Source of the DNA: Pseudomonas karstica
GTDB taxonomy: Bacteria; Pseudomonadota; Gammaproteobacteria; Pseudomonadales; Pseudomonadaceae
Assembly (NCBI RefSeq): GCF_009707515.1
Contig: NZ_WLYI01000004.1
Span: 124,001-188,000 of the forward strand
Direction of reading: 5' to 3'
Length of the DNA: 64,000 nucleotides
Part shown: positions 47,807-57,600 of the stretch, one piece after another
Layout: each line of letters starts with the position of its first letter
How positions within the stretch are numbered: position 1 is the first letter of the stretch
Notes under the pieces: model-generated
Databases searched by the model: none
What the model was told of the DNA's origin: nothing
Seen by the model: the letters and a program-made list of their open reading frames with translations, nothing else
Position numbers and translations under genes: made by a program

Positions 47807-48244
47807 TCAGGATTCAAATAAAGCGGTGTTTTCATCCAGCCAACCCTGCAACAGCAAGGCGGCGGCGATGGCATCTACCGGATGGTCGCGGTAGCTGCCT
47901 TTCTGCCCACCCTGTGCTCGCCGTTCGCCCTTGGCCTCGAAAGTGGTCAGGCGTTCGTCGTGAGTATAGAAGGGCAGGTTGTAGCGGCCGTTGAGGCGCC
48001 GGGCGAACTTTTCGGCCCGCAGGCACATCTCGCTCGGGGTGCCATCCATGTTCAACGGCAGGCCAACCACCACGGCGTCGGGTTTCCATTCCTTGATCAG
48101 GGCTTCCACCTGGTTCCAGTCGGGTACGCCATTCTGGGCTTTCAAGGTGCACAGCTCGCGAGCCTGCCCAGTGATCACCTGGCCGACGGCGACGCCGATC
48201 TGTTTGGTGCCGTAGTCAAAGCCGAGGACCAGGCGCAAGGCCAT
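47807..48244 (-). CDS. ruvX: RuvX/YqgF Holliday junction resolvase-like protein
   Basis: RNase H-fold protein of 145 aa, implicated in pre-16S rRNA 5' end maturation. N-terminal LGFDYGTKQIGVAVGQ holds the first catalytic Asp; VVGLPLNMDGTPSEM and HDERLTTFEA are further signatures, and the C-terminal DAIAAALLLQGWL closes the site. Its start shares one base with the algH stop. Confidence 0.95.
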   Translation of the reverse strand: MALRLVLGFDYGTKQIGVAVGQVITGQARELCTLKAQNGVPDWNQVEALIKEWKPDAVVVGLPLNMDGTPSEMCLRAEKFARRLNGRYNLPFYTHDERLTTFEAKGERRAQGGQKGSYRDHPVDAIAAALLLQGWLDENTALFES

Positions 48245-48813
48245 CAGGCGTGCCCCGCCTGGCTGGTCAACAGGCTGAGGTTGACGCCCAGCCGCGCCGC
48301 TGCGGCAGTAAGGCGCAGTTCACTGGCGGTGTTGAACAGGATGTCGGCATCAAACGGGCAGGTCAGCCAGGCGTTGTCGGCCAATTCTGCTTCCAGTTGA
48401 CCGGCTTCCCAGCCGGCATAACCCAGGGTAATCAGGTTCTGCTTGGGCCCGACGCCATCGGCAATGGCGAACAGCACGTCCTGGGAAGTGGACAGGGACA
48501 GCCCGTCCAGATCCACCGTTGCCTGGAACGTGGGGCCGCTGGGATGCAGCACAAAACCCCGGTCAGTCTGCACCGGGCCGCCGATGTAGATCGGCACGTC
48601 CTGGCAGTTGGCTGGCGGCTCGATCTCCGGGCGCAATTGCTCGAGGATATCGGCCAGGTTCAGTTCCTGTGGACGGTTGACCACCAGGCCCATGGCGCCA
48701 TTGGCTGTGTGCTCGACGATATAGGTCAAGGTCTGCACAAAGTTCGGGTCGGCCATATGGGGCATGGCGATCAGGAATTGGTGCTTGAGGTAGGTCGGGC
48801 TGACATTTTTCAT
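48244..48813 (-). CDS. algH: YqgE/AlgH family protein
   Basis: UPF0301 protein of 189 aa (start 48813, MKNVSPTYLKHQFLIAMPHM). Signatures: DPNFVQTLTYIVEHTANGAMGLVVNRP, IYIGGPVQTDRGFVLH and LGYAGWEAGQLEAEL. Named AlgH for an early link to alginate in P. aeruginosa; the molecular role is unresolved. Overlaps ruvX; the usual algH-ruvX-pyrR order. Confidence 0.94.
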   Translation of the reverse strand: MKNVSPTYLKHQFLIAMPHMADPNFVQTLTYIVEHTANGAMGLVVNRPQELNLADILEQLRPEIEPPANCQDVPIYIGGPVQTDRGFVLHPSGPTFQATVDLDGLSLSTSQDVLFAIADGVGPKQNLITLGYAGWEAGQLEAELADNAWLTCPFDADILFNTASELRLTAAAARLGVNLSLLTSQAGHA

Positions 48814-48930
48814 GTCGGCTAGTGTGGCGCTGGAGGGGCGAACTGACAAGCTGGGGATGTGTAGGAAATTGTTTGAGTGTGATCGTTCTGGCTACACGCC
48901 TTGCGCAAGGCTTGAGTCGTACGCATATGG

Positions 48931-48982
48931 CGGGACGCGGAGCATCCCAGGAGGCATTCCCACGCGGAGCATGGGAACGAGC
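48931..48982. repeat. partial GTTCCCACGC-family repeat upstream of algH
   Basis: Contains CGGGACGCGGAGCATCCC and ATTCCCACGCGGAGCATGGGAAC, both inner and outer hairpins of the kind in the 40070 element, but the opposite end is missing, so it looks like a truncated copy. It lies in the 207-bp gap between tonB and algH. Confidence 0.65.
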
Positions 48983-49020
48983 AGGCCGCAAGATATCGAC
49001 ATTCATCAGGTTGCATTCGA

Positions 49021-49920
49021 TCAGTTGCTGGAAAGGCGGTCGCCCTTGGCAAACTTCCAGGTGCGGATGATTTCCAGGCGGTCGATGTCTGACAGGTCCC
49101 CGGTAAAGGGGGCGAACGGTGCGGCCAGGCGCACGATGCGTTGTGCTGCCTGGTCCAGCAACGGCTGGCCGGACGACTCCAGCACCAGCACCTCATATAA
49201 CGAACCATCGCGGTTGATCGACACCAGTAGCCGCAAGTTGCCGTAGATCTGCTGGCGGCGGGCGTCGTCCGGGTAGTTGAGGTTGCCGATGCGTTCAACC
49301 TTCTTGCGCCATTCGTCCTTATACCAGGCACCCTTGTCGCGCATGGTGGACGCGGCGTTCAGGCGATAAATCCGAGGACGCTTGGCGTAGAGCTGCTGCT
49401 CGTTGGCCAACTCCGCTTCCAGGCTGGCGATTTCACTGGAGAGCTGGGAACTGTCAAAGGTGGGGGGGGACGTCTTCGGTGCGGGCTCGGTCTTGACCTT
49501 TTCCCGCCGGGTAATGGTCTTTTGCGGTTTGGGCGCTGTGGTCGCGACGGCTGCCTTGGGCGCTGCCTGCTTGACCTCGGGCTTGGGCACTGGCGGTGGC
49601 GTGACCTTATTGACCTTGTTGTCCTGGAACGGTGCGACTTCTGTGGTCTTGGGCACCGCTTTCTTGTCCAGGGTGCCGCTGCCTTGTTGATTGTCCTGGG
49701 CGAGAAAGTCAGCCTTTTCCGGCTTTTTTTCGCTCTTGAAGGTGGCGAGGGTGATTTCCAGGGTTTTGCTGATCTGCTTGGGTTCGGCGAAGGTGAAACC
49801 CAGGCCGAGGATCAGCGCCAGGTGAATCAACGCCGCAATAAACAGGGTAAATCCGAGCCGATCAGCCGGGCGCACGCCGCTGTGGGAGAGTTCTGGGGGC
49901 AGATCGGAGGGGAGTGACAT
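49021..49920 (-). CDS. TonB family protein (TonB3-like)
   Basis: Energy-transducing protein of 299 aa. One N-terminal membrane helix (LGFTLFIAALIHLALILGLGF), a Pro/Lys-rich periplasmic linker (residues about 70-150, e.g. TPPPVPKPEVKQAAPKA) with a coiled-coil stretch (SSEIASLEAELANEQQL), and a TonB C-terminal domain beginning at YPDDARRQQIYGNLRL. The place beside algH and gshB is that of tonB3 in P. aeruginosa, which is reported to matter for twitching motility rather than iron uptake. 95 bp behind gshB. Confidence 0.83.
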   Translation of the reverse strand: MSLPSDLPPELSHSGVRPADRLGFTLFIAALIHLALILGLGFTFAEPKQISKTLEITLATFKSEKKPEKADFLAQDNQQGSGTLDKKAVPKTTEVAPFQDNKVNKVTPPPVPKPEVKQAAPKAAVATTAPKPQKTITRREKVKTEPAPKTSPPTFDSSQLSSEIASLEAELANEQQLYAKRPRIYRLNAASTMRDKGAWYKDEWRKKVERIGNLNYPDDARRQQIYGNLRLLVSINRDGSLYEVLVLESSGQPLLDQAAQRIVRLAAPFAPFTGDLSDIDRLEIIRTWKFAKGDRLSSN

Positions 49921-50015
49921 ATAAAACCAACATCGCGTGTTTCAAGGTTCGGCATGATAACGCAATGTTGGTTTTTAGCTTCAAGTGACAAGTTACAAGC
50001 TTTAGGTGACGCGCT

Positions 50016-50987
50016 TCAAACTTGCGGCTTGGCGCTTGAGGTCTCTAACTTCGCTTCAATCGCGGCCATCAGCATTTCGCCGATATTGGTGCCAAACGCA
50101 TTGTCAATCTCGCGGATGCAGGTCGGGCTAGTGACGTTGATTTCCGTAAGGTGCTCGCCAATTACGTCAAGGCCTACAAACAGCAGGCCTTTTTCCCGCA
50201 GGGTCGGGCCGACTTGTGCAGCAATCCAATGGTCTTTGTCGGTCAATGGACGCGCTTCGCCACGACCACCGGCCGCCAGGTTGCCTCGGGTCTCGCCGGC
50301 GGCGGGGATGCGTGCCAGGCAATATGGCACTGGCTCGCCGTCGATCATCAGGATGCGCTTGTCGCCGTCCTTGATTGCCGGCAGGTAGGCCTGGCCCATG
50401 ATCTGCTGGGCGCCGAGGGCCGTCAGGGTTTCCAGGATCACCGACAGGTTCGGATCGCCGGCGCGGTGACGGAAGATCGAGGTGCCGCCCATGCCGTCCA
50501 GCGGCTTGAGGATCACATCCCCGTGCTTGGCGGCAAACTCGCGCAGCACGTCGGCGCGGCGGCTGACCACGGTCGGCGGGGTGCACTGCGGGAATAGGGT
50601 GGCGAACAGCTTTTCATTGCAGTCGCGCAGGCTCTGGGGTTTGTTGACGATCAGCACGCCGGCACGCTCGGCCTGCTCCAACAGATAGGTGGAGTAGACG
50701 AACTCCATGTCGAAAGGCGGGTCCTTGCGCATCAGGATCACGTCCAGGTCACTCAGCGGGCTGTCGATCTCGTCGGCAAGCTCGAACCACTTCTCAGGGT
50801 TGGCAAACACTTGCAAGGGACGCATCCGGGCCCGTGCCTCACCGTCGCCCTGGTAAAGATCGCGCTGCTCCATATAGAACAACGTCCAACCGCGGGCCTG
50901 GGCGGCCAGCAGCATGGCCAGCGAGCTATCCTTTTTATAGGAAATGCTGGCGATAGGGTCCATGACAATGCCAACGCGAACGCTCAT
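50016..50987 (-). CDS. gshB: glutathione synthetase
   Basis: ATP-grasp ligase of 323 aa making glutathione from gamma-glutamylcysteine and glycine. N-terminal VRVGIVMDPIASISYKKDSSLAML, ATP-grasp region ILKPLDGMGGTSIF, and C-terminal INVTSPTCIREIDNAFGTNIG are all typical. The last few codons run into a CTTCAAACTTGCGGCTTG low-complexity stretch that continues beyond the stop. Divergent from pilG with about 230 bp between. Confidence 0.96.
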   Translation of the reverse strand: MSVRVGIVMDPIASISYKKDSSLAMLLAAQARGWTLFYMEQRDLYQGDGEARARMRPLQVFANPEKWFELADEIDSPLSDLDVILMRKDPPFDMEFVYSTYLLEQAERAGVLIVNKPQSLRDCNEKLFATLFPQCTPPTVVSRRADVLREFAAKHGDVILKPLDGMGGTSIFRHRAGDPNLSVILETLTALGAQQIMGQAYLPAIKDGDKRILMIDGEPVPYCLARIPAAGETRGNLAAGGRGEARPLTDKDHWIAAQVGPTLREKGLLFVGLDVIGEHLTEINVTSPTCIREIDNAFGTNIGEMLMAAIEAKLETSSAKPQV

Positions 50988-51214
50988 GGGGGATTTCCTC
51001 TAGCAAATAAGGGCGCATAAAAGTGGCGTCAGAGTGGCGCTGAGACTGTTGTGGGTCAAGGAAAAACCACCTTGCCGGTCGGCCGATAGATTGCCTTCCC
51101 AGTCTGTGCTAAAAAGGCTGCCATGGCGTATCAGCCCTTGAATCGCAAGGGTTTGGCGTCGACCCTATGCACACACACCGAAAACCGATTCGCTGTGGCG
51201 ATGGTAGAGCAGAT

Positions 51215-51622
51215 ATGGAACAGCAACCCAACGCCTTGAAAGTGATGGTAATCGACGATTCGAAAACGATTCGCCGCACCGCCGAAACACTGTTGAAGAA
51301 CGTGGGGTGCGAAGTCATCACGGCCATTGACGGTTTCGATGCCCTGGCCAGGATCGTTGACCATCATCCGCACATTATCTTCGTCGACATCATGATGCCG
51401 CGCCTGGACGGTTATCAGACCTGCGCCCTGGTCAAGAACAACCCGGCGTTCAAGTCGATACCGGTGATCATGCTGTCCTCCAAGGACGGCCTGTTCGACA
51501 AGGCCAAGGGCCGCATCGTGGGCGTAGATCAGTTTTTGACCAAACCTTTCAGCAAGGAAGAACTGCTGAGTGCGATCAAGGCGTATGTGCCGGGTTTCGC
51601 CGCAGTAGAACAAGCACATTGA
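51215..51622 (+). CDS. pilG: twitching motility response regulator PilG
   Basis: Single-domain CheY-like receiver of 135 aa. Acidic pocket VMVIDDSKTIRR, phosphoacceptor Asp in IIFVDIMMPRLDG, and Lys in FLTKPFS. PilG is a phosphorylation target of ChpA promoting pilus extension. Start 51215 (MEQQPNALKVMVIDDS) follows GAGCAG and matches the family N-terminus. First gene of the Pil-Chp operon; the 227 bp upstream hold its promoter but no clear consensus was seen. Confidence 0.95.
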   Translation: MEQQPNALKVMVIDDSKTIRRTAETLLKNVGCEVITAIDGFDALARIVDHHPHIIFVDIMMPRLDGYQTCALVKNNPAFKSIPVIMLSSKDGLFDKAKGRIVGVDQFLTKPFSKEELLSAIKAYVPGFAAVEQAH

Positions 51623-51669
51623 CGGCAAGCCTCTGAGCGCTTGCGTCTACCAATGTAGTGGGGAAAACC

Positions 51670-52041
51670 ATGGCACGTGTTCTGATCGTCGACGATTCGC
51701 CGACTGAAATGTACAAACTGACCGGCATGCTGGAAAAGCACGGCCACCAGGTCCTCAAGGCCGAGAACGGTGCTGATGGCGTGGCCCTGGCCTCCCTGGA
51801 GAAGCCTGATGCCGTATTGATGGATATCGTCATGCCAGGCCTGAACGGCTTTCAGGCCACTCGCCAGTTGAGCAAGCACACTGACCCGAGCATCAGTTCG
51901 ATCCCGATCATCATCATCACCACCAAGGATCAGGAAACCGACAAGATCTGGGGCGAACGCCAGGGCGCGAAAGACTACCTGACCAAACCCGTGGACGAAG
52001 ACACCCTGATTGCCACCCTGAACAAGGTGTTGGTGGGCTGA
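51670..52041 (+). CDS. pilH: twitching motility response regulator PilH
   Basis: Second single-domain receiver, 123 aa. MARVLIVDDSPTEMYKL with the acidic pair, phosphoacceptor in VLMDIVMPGLNG, and Lys in YLTKPVDE. PilH favours pilus retraction or acts as a phosphate sink for ChpA. The start was set at 51670 to give the family N-terminus; 47 bp behind pilG. Confidence 0.95.
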   Translation: MARVLIVDDSPTEMYKLTGMLEKHGHQVLKAENGADGVALASLEKPDAVLMDIVMPGLNGFQATRQLSKHTDPSISSIPIIIITTKDQETDKIWGERQGAKDYLTKPVDEDTLIATLNKVLVG

Positions 52042-52053
52042 CGGCAGGTTCCC

Positions 52054-52593
52054 ATGACCGAGTCGCAAACCGCCTTCGAGTTGTTGCTGGACATCGACCG
52101 CCGCTGCCGTCTGTTGGCTGCCGACCTGCCCTCCCAGGAAGCCCGGGTGCAAAGCTGGAGCGGCATCGGCTTTCGACTGGGCGATCATTGGTACGTGGCG
52201 CCCATGGGCGAAATCGCCGAAGTCCTCCACGAGCCGCGTTGCACGTTGATTCCCGGGGTCAAGCCGTGGGTCAAGGGTGTGGCCAACCTGCGCGGGCGGC
52301 TGTTGCCGGTGATGGATCTGCGCGGGTTCCTCTGTCACGAACTGTCGACGCCGCGCAAACAACGGCGAGTATTGGTCGTGGAGTATCAGGACGTATTTGT
52401 CGGCCTGTTGGTGGATGAGGTGGTGGGGATGCAGCATTTTGCCCAAGAGTTGCAGGTACGCACTGTGCTAACGTCGGACGAAACCGCCAGCGCCTCCTTT
52501 ATCCAGGGCCAGTTCAATGGCGATCCGGTGTGGCAGATCTTCAGCCCCTTCGCCCTGGTCCAGGCCCCAGGCTTCATGGACGTCAACCCATGA
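52054..52593 (+). CDS. pilI: CheW-like adaptor PilI
   Basis: CheW-domain scaffold of 179 aa linking the receptor PilJ to kinase ChpA. Signatures: [51 protein letters not shown] and [21 protein letters not shown]. Stop and pilJ start overlap (ATGA), so expression is coupled. Confidence 0.94.
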   Translation: MTESQTAFELLLDIDRRCRLLAADLPSQEARVQSWSGIGFRLGDHWYVAPMGEIAEVLHEPRCTLIPGVKPWVKGVANLRGRLLPVMDLRGFLCHELSTPRKQRRVLVVEYQDVFVGLLVDEVVGMQHFAQELQVRTVLTSDETASASFIQGQFNGDPVWQIFSPFALVQAPGFMDVNP

Positions 52594-54629
52594 CCAGCAT
52601 CACCACCCCCAAGCCGCGGGAAGCCTCTCGCAGCCGCTCGCAGATCATCGTGCTGTTTATCGCGCTGATCGTCTTCATCATGTTGTTGTTCGCCAACTTC
52701 GCGTACCTCAACACCCAATCTACCTATGATAAGCAGTACATCAGCCACGCCGGTGAGTTGCGGGTGCTGTCCCAGCGTATCGCCAAGAATGCCACGGAAG
52801 CCGCGGCGGGCAAGTCTGCCGCGTTCAAGCTGTTGGGGGAGGCGCGCAACGATTTTTCCCAGCGCTGGGGCTACCTGAAAAAAGGCGACCCGGCCACCGG
52901 GCTGCCGGCGGCGCCCCACGTGTTGCGTACGCAAATGCGCGCGGTGCAGACCGACTGGGAAGCGCTGCTGAAAGACACCGACGCGATTCTGGCCAGCGAG
53001 CAGACCGTGCTGTCCCTGCATCAAGTGGCCGCTACCTTGGCCGAAACCGTGCCGCAATTGCAGGTCGAATCGGAGCGGGTCGTGGACATCCTCCTGCAAG
53101 GAGGCGCCCCCGCCAGCCAGGTAGCGCTGGCCCAGCGCCAGTCGTTGCTGGCCGAGCGTATCCTGGGTGCGGTGAATACCGTACTTGCCGGCGATGAGAC
53201 CGCCGTGCAGGCCGCCGATGCCTTTGGTCGCGACGCCAACCGCTTCGGCGAGGTGCTCAACGGCATGCTCCAGGGCAATGCCGGGCTGCGCATCAGCCAG
53301 GTCGAAGACCACGACGCCCGCGCTCGCCTGGCGGAGATTTCCGAGCTGTTCGAGTTTGTCTCAGGCTCCGTGGATGAAATCCTCGAAACCTCGCCGCAAC
53401 TGTTCCAGGTACGTGCCTCGGCGAGCAATATTTTCAGCCTGTCACAAACCCTGCTTGATGAAGCCTCGCACCTGGCCACCGGTTTTGAAAACCTGGCCGA
53501 TGGTCGCAGCTTCGACGCCATCGGCGGTTACGTATTGGGCTTGCTGGCCCTGGCCTCGATCATCCTGATTGGCCTGGTGATGGTCCGCGAGACCAACCGC
53601 CAGTTGCGGGAAACCGCCGAAAAGAACGAGCGCAATCAAAATGCGATCATGCGCTTGCTGGACGAAATCGAAGACCTGGCAGATGGCGACCTGACGGTCA
53701 CAGCCTCGGTGACCGAAGACTTCACCGGCACCATCGCCGACTCCATCAACTATTCCGTGGACCAACTGCGGGATCTGGTTGCCACCATCAACCTCACCGC
53801 CGGCCAAGTGGCCGGCGCTGTGCAAGATACCCAGGCCACCGCCATGCACCTGGCCCAGGCTTCGGAACACCAGGCCCAGCAGATCGCTGAAGCCTCCACC
53901 GCGATCAACCAGATGGTGCAGTCCATTGACCAGGTCTCGGCCAACGCCGCCGAATCCTCGGCTGTGGCCGAGCGCTCGGTGGAAATTGCCAACAAGGGTA
54001 ATGAGGTGGTGCACAACACCATCCATGGGATGGACAACATCCGCGAACAGATCCAGGACACCGCCAAGCGCATCAAGCGCCTGGGGGAGTCGTCCCAGGA
54101 AATTGGCGACATCGTCAGCCTGATCGACGACATCGCCGACCAGACCAACATTCTTGCCCTTAACGCCGCGATACAGGCCAGCATGGCCGGTGATGCCGGG
54201 CGGGGCTTTGCGGTGGTGGCCGATGAAGTGCAACGGCTGGCCGAGCGTTCTTCGGCCGCCACCCGGCAAATCGAGACCCTGGTACGGGCGATCCAGGCCG
54301 ACACCAACGAGGCCGTCATTTCTATGGAACAGACCACCACCGAAGTGGTGCGGGGGGCGCGGCTGGCCCAGGACGCCGGGGTGGCGCTGGAAGAGATCGA
54401 AGGTGTGTCCAAGACGTTGGCAGCGTTGATCCAGAGTATCTCCAATGCGGCGCAACAACAGACCTCGTCAGCCGGTCAGATTTCCTTGACCATGAACGTC
54501 ATCCAGCAGATCACCAGCCAGACGTCGTCGGGTTCCACGGCGACTGCAGAAAGCATCGGCAACCTGGCGAAAATGGCCAGCCAATTGCGGCGTTCGGTGT
54601 CGGGGTTCACCTTGCCGCCACCCTTGTAG
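52590..54629 (+). CDS. pilJ: type IV pilus chemoreceptor PilJ
   Basis: Methyl-accepting chemotaxis protein of 679 aa, close to the 682 aa of P. aeruginosa PilJ. Two membrane helices ([22 protein letters not shown] near residue 22, and [19 protein letters not shown] near residue 315) frame a periplasmic PilJ-type helical sensor (type IV pili methyl-accepting N-domain). HAMP, then the signalling tip around [20 protein letters not shown]. The start was set by overlap with pilI. The TAG stop lies within a REP half-arm. Confidence 0.95.
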   Translation: MTSITTPKPREASRSRSQIIVLFIALIVFIMLLFANFAYLNTQSTYDKQYISHAGELRVLSQRIAKNATEAAAGKSAAFKLLGEARNDFSQRWGYLKKGDPATGLPAAPHVLRTQMRAVQTDWEALLKDTDAILASEQTVLSLHQVAATLAETVPQLQVESERVVDILLQGGAPASQVALAQRQSLLAERILGAVNTVLAGDETAVQAADAFGRDANRFGEVLNGMLQGNAGLRISQVEDHDARARLAEISELFEFVSGSVDEILETSPQLFQVRASASNIFSLSQTLLDEASHLATGFENLADGRSFDAIGGYVLGLLALASIILIGLVMVRETNRQLRETAEKNERNQNAIMRLLDEIEDLADGDLTVTASVTEDFTGTIADSINYSVDQLRDLVATINLTAGQVAGAVQDTQATAMHLAQASEHQAQQIAEASTAINQMVQSIDQVSANAAESSAVAERSVEIANKGNEVVHNTIHGMDNIREQIQDTAKRIKRLGESSQEIGDIVSLIDDIADQTNILALNAAIQASMAGDAGRGFAVVADEVQRLAERSSAATRQIETLVRAIQADTNEAVISMEQTTTEVVRGARLAQDAGVALEEIEGVSKTLAALIQSISNAAQQQTSSAGQISLTMNVIQQITSQTSSGSTATAESIGNLAKMASQLRRSVSGFTLPPPL

Positions 54630-54641
54630 GAGCGAGGGGGA
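54625..54641. repeat. REP half-arm at the pilJ stop codon
   Basis: TGTAGGAGCGAGGGGGA with no second arm. Its TAG is the pilJ stop. It sits in the 51-bp pilJ-chpA gap where P. aeruginosa has pilK. Confidence 0.6.
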
Positions 54642-54680
54642 ATCACCTTCATCAGCTAATGAATTCAAACGGGAGCAGTT

Positions 54681-57600
54681 ATGGTTGACCGGCACGACTA
54701 CGTCGCCCTCGAATGGGTCAAAGACGAAATCGCCGAAACTCTGAAGCAGGCTCGTTCGGCGCTGGACGCCTTCATCGATGATGCGAGCAGGGACGCGATT
54801 GACCTGTGCCTTGAGTGCGTCCATCAGGTCCATGGCAGCCTGTTGATGGTCGAGTTCTATGGCGCGGCGCTGCTGGCCGAAGAAATCGAACACCTGGTGT
54901 TGGCGTTGCAGGCCGGGCGTGTCAGCCAGCGCGACGAGGGCTTGCGCCTGTTGCAGCAAGCCCTCGGACAACTTCCGCTGTACCTGGACCGCGTCCACAG
55001 CGCCCGCCGCGACCTGCCGTTGGTGGTATTGCCGCTGCTCAACGATCTGCGCAGCGCGCGGGGTGAAAGCCTGCTCTCGGAAACCAGCCTGTTCAGCCCG
55101 CAGTTGCTGGTGGTGCCTGCGCTGCCCGACGACATCTTGGCCCAGCGCACGCCGGACGATTTTCCCGAGCTGCTGCGCCAATGGCGGCATATGTTGCAAC
55201 AGGCCCTGGCCGGGCTGTTACGAGAAGAGCATGGCCCCAGCAACCTGGACGATATGGCGCGGCTCTTCGCCCAGCTCGAAGCCCTGTGCCAAGGCGCACC
55301 ATTGCTGGCGCTGTGGCAAGTGACCTCGGCACTGGTGGAGGGCATGTTCACGGGAGTCATCGCCAACAGCCCGGCCCTGCGCAGCTTGCTCAAGGCCTGT
55401 GACAAGGAACTCAAGCGCCTGCAGGCCCAGGGTATTGGCGGCATCAACCAGCCGGCACCCGATGAGTTGCTCAAAAGCCTGCTGTTCTACATCGCCAAAG
55501 TCACCCGTCCGACACCGCGCATGCAAAGCCTGAAAGAACGTTATGGCCTCGACGAAGCACTGCCCGATAGCGCCGTGGTGGATGCCGAGCGCGCCCGCCT
55601 GGCCGGCCCCGACCGCGATGCCATGGGCTCGGTGCTCGGCGCGCTCTGCGAGGAGTTGGTGCGGGTCAAGGAGCGCCTGGACCTGTTCGTGCGCAGCGAC
55701 CGCCAGCACGCCAGCGAACTCGACAGCCTCCTGGCACCCCTGCGGCAAATCGCCGATACCCTGGCGGTACTGGGATTCGGCCAGCCGCGCAAAGTGATCA
55801 TCGACCAACTGGCGGTGGTGCTAGGCCTGGCCCAAGGGCTGCGTGAACCCAATGATGCGGTGTTGATGGATGTGGCTGGAGCCTTGCTTTACGTCGAGGC
55901 GACATTGGCCGGAATGGTCGGCACCGTCGAGCCGGAGCGCCGCGAAGAAAGCCGTCTGCCCACCACTGACCTGACCCAGATCCACCAGCTTGTCATCAGG
56001 GAATCATGCCAGTGCCTCAAGCAGGCCAAAGAGCTGATCATCGACTGTATAGAAGCCCAGTGGGACCGACAGCGCCTGGAGTCGCTGCCCGAATTGCTGA
56101 CACAGGTACGCGGCGCCTTGGCGATGATCCCATTGCCCCGTGCGGCGAACCTGATGCGCGGTTGCAATGATTATGTCGACGAGCAGTTGATGGTCAACGC
56201 GACGGCGCCTTCACCAACACAGCTCGCGCATTTTGCCGATGTGCTCACCGCACTTGAGTACTACCTGGAACGCATGCTGCTGGATCATGACGCCCCTGGC
56301 GAACGAGTGCTGGACGTGGCCACCCAGGGCTTGGAGGCACTGGGTTACTTGCCGGCCGAACCGTCCTGGCGTCAGGAACTGCCGTCTCTCGTAGAGGAAA
56401 ATACGGACGATGAGCTGCGGGACGTGGTCCTCGAAGAAACCGAGGAAGCCCCGTCGGTCCTGGACCCGCTGTTGCTGGACATTTTTCGCCACGAAGCCCT
56501 GAGCCATCTCGACAGCCTCAATCATTTTCTGTGCCAGGCCACCGAACATATCCCCCTGCAAGTCAGTGATGAATTGCAACGGGCCCTGCATACCCTGAAG
56601 GGCAGTGCCTACATGGCCGGTGTATTGCCCATCGCTGAGCTGGCGCGACCGCTGGATCAACTGACCCGTGAATACAAGGCCCATCGCCTGCCACTGGGCC
56701 TGGATGAGATCCAATTGCTACGGGAAGCCCAAGTGCTGTTCCAGCGTGGCGTGGGTCAGTTGGACTGTACCCCGGACGCCCCGATCAGCGGCGCACAGGC
56801 TTTGATCGAGCGCACGCAAGACCGCTTGGATAACCAACTGGAAGCGCTGCTCAACGCGCCCACTACGGGCCTTCGGATCAAGCACGATCCACCACTGATC
56901 GCCAGCTTCCTGGCCCAGGGCATGGATATCCTGTTGGACGCAGAAAGCCTGCTGCGCCGCTGGCAGCAGCACTCCGGTGAGCGCCAGGAACTCAGTGCGC
57001 TGCTGGATGAATTGACCACCCTGGGCGAGGGCGCGCACCTGGCCGACCTGCACCCGATGGACGAGCTTTGCGAAGCCTTGCTTGACCTCTATGGTGCGGT
57101 GGAGGAGAGCAGCCTGGCGGTCAGTGAGCGGTTTTTTCATGAGGCCGAACAGGCCCATGAGGCGCTGATCAGCATGCTTGATCAACTGGCCGCAGGACAG
57201 GAGATCAGCGTTGCGCCGGCGCGGGTGCGAGCATTGCGCGAGTTGCTGGGTGAAGGTCTCGAACCGTCCGCCACAGGCCTGATCAAGAGCGATGGCAGCC
57301 GGGCCCTGAGCATCAGCGAGCTGGGAGAAGCCACCGCACAATTGAGGCAAGAGACGGCGGTGGATGACGACATTGTCGAGATATTCCTTGAGGAAGCGGT
57401 AGACATCCTCGACAGCGCCGGGCAGTCCCTCAAGCGTTGGCTGTTGGATCCCGGCAGCCCGGCGCCGCTGTCGTCCTTGCAACGGGACTTGCACACCCTC
57501 AAGGGTGGCGCGCGCATGGCCAAAATCGGCCCAGTGGGTGACTTGGCGCTGGAACTGGAAACTCTTTACGAAGGGTTGGTGGACCGTCGCTACAGCTATT

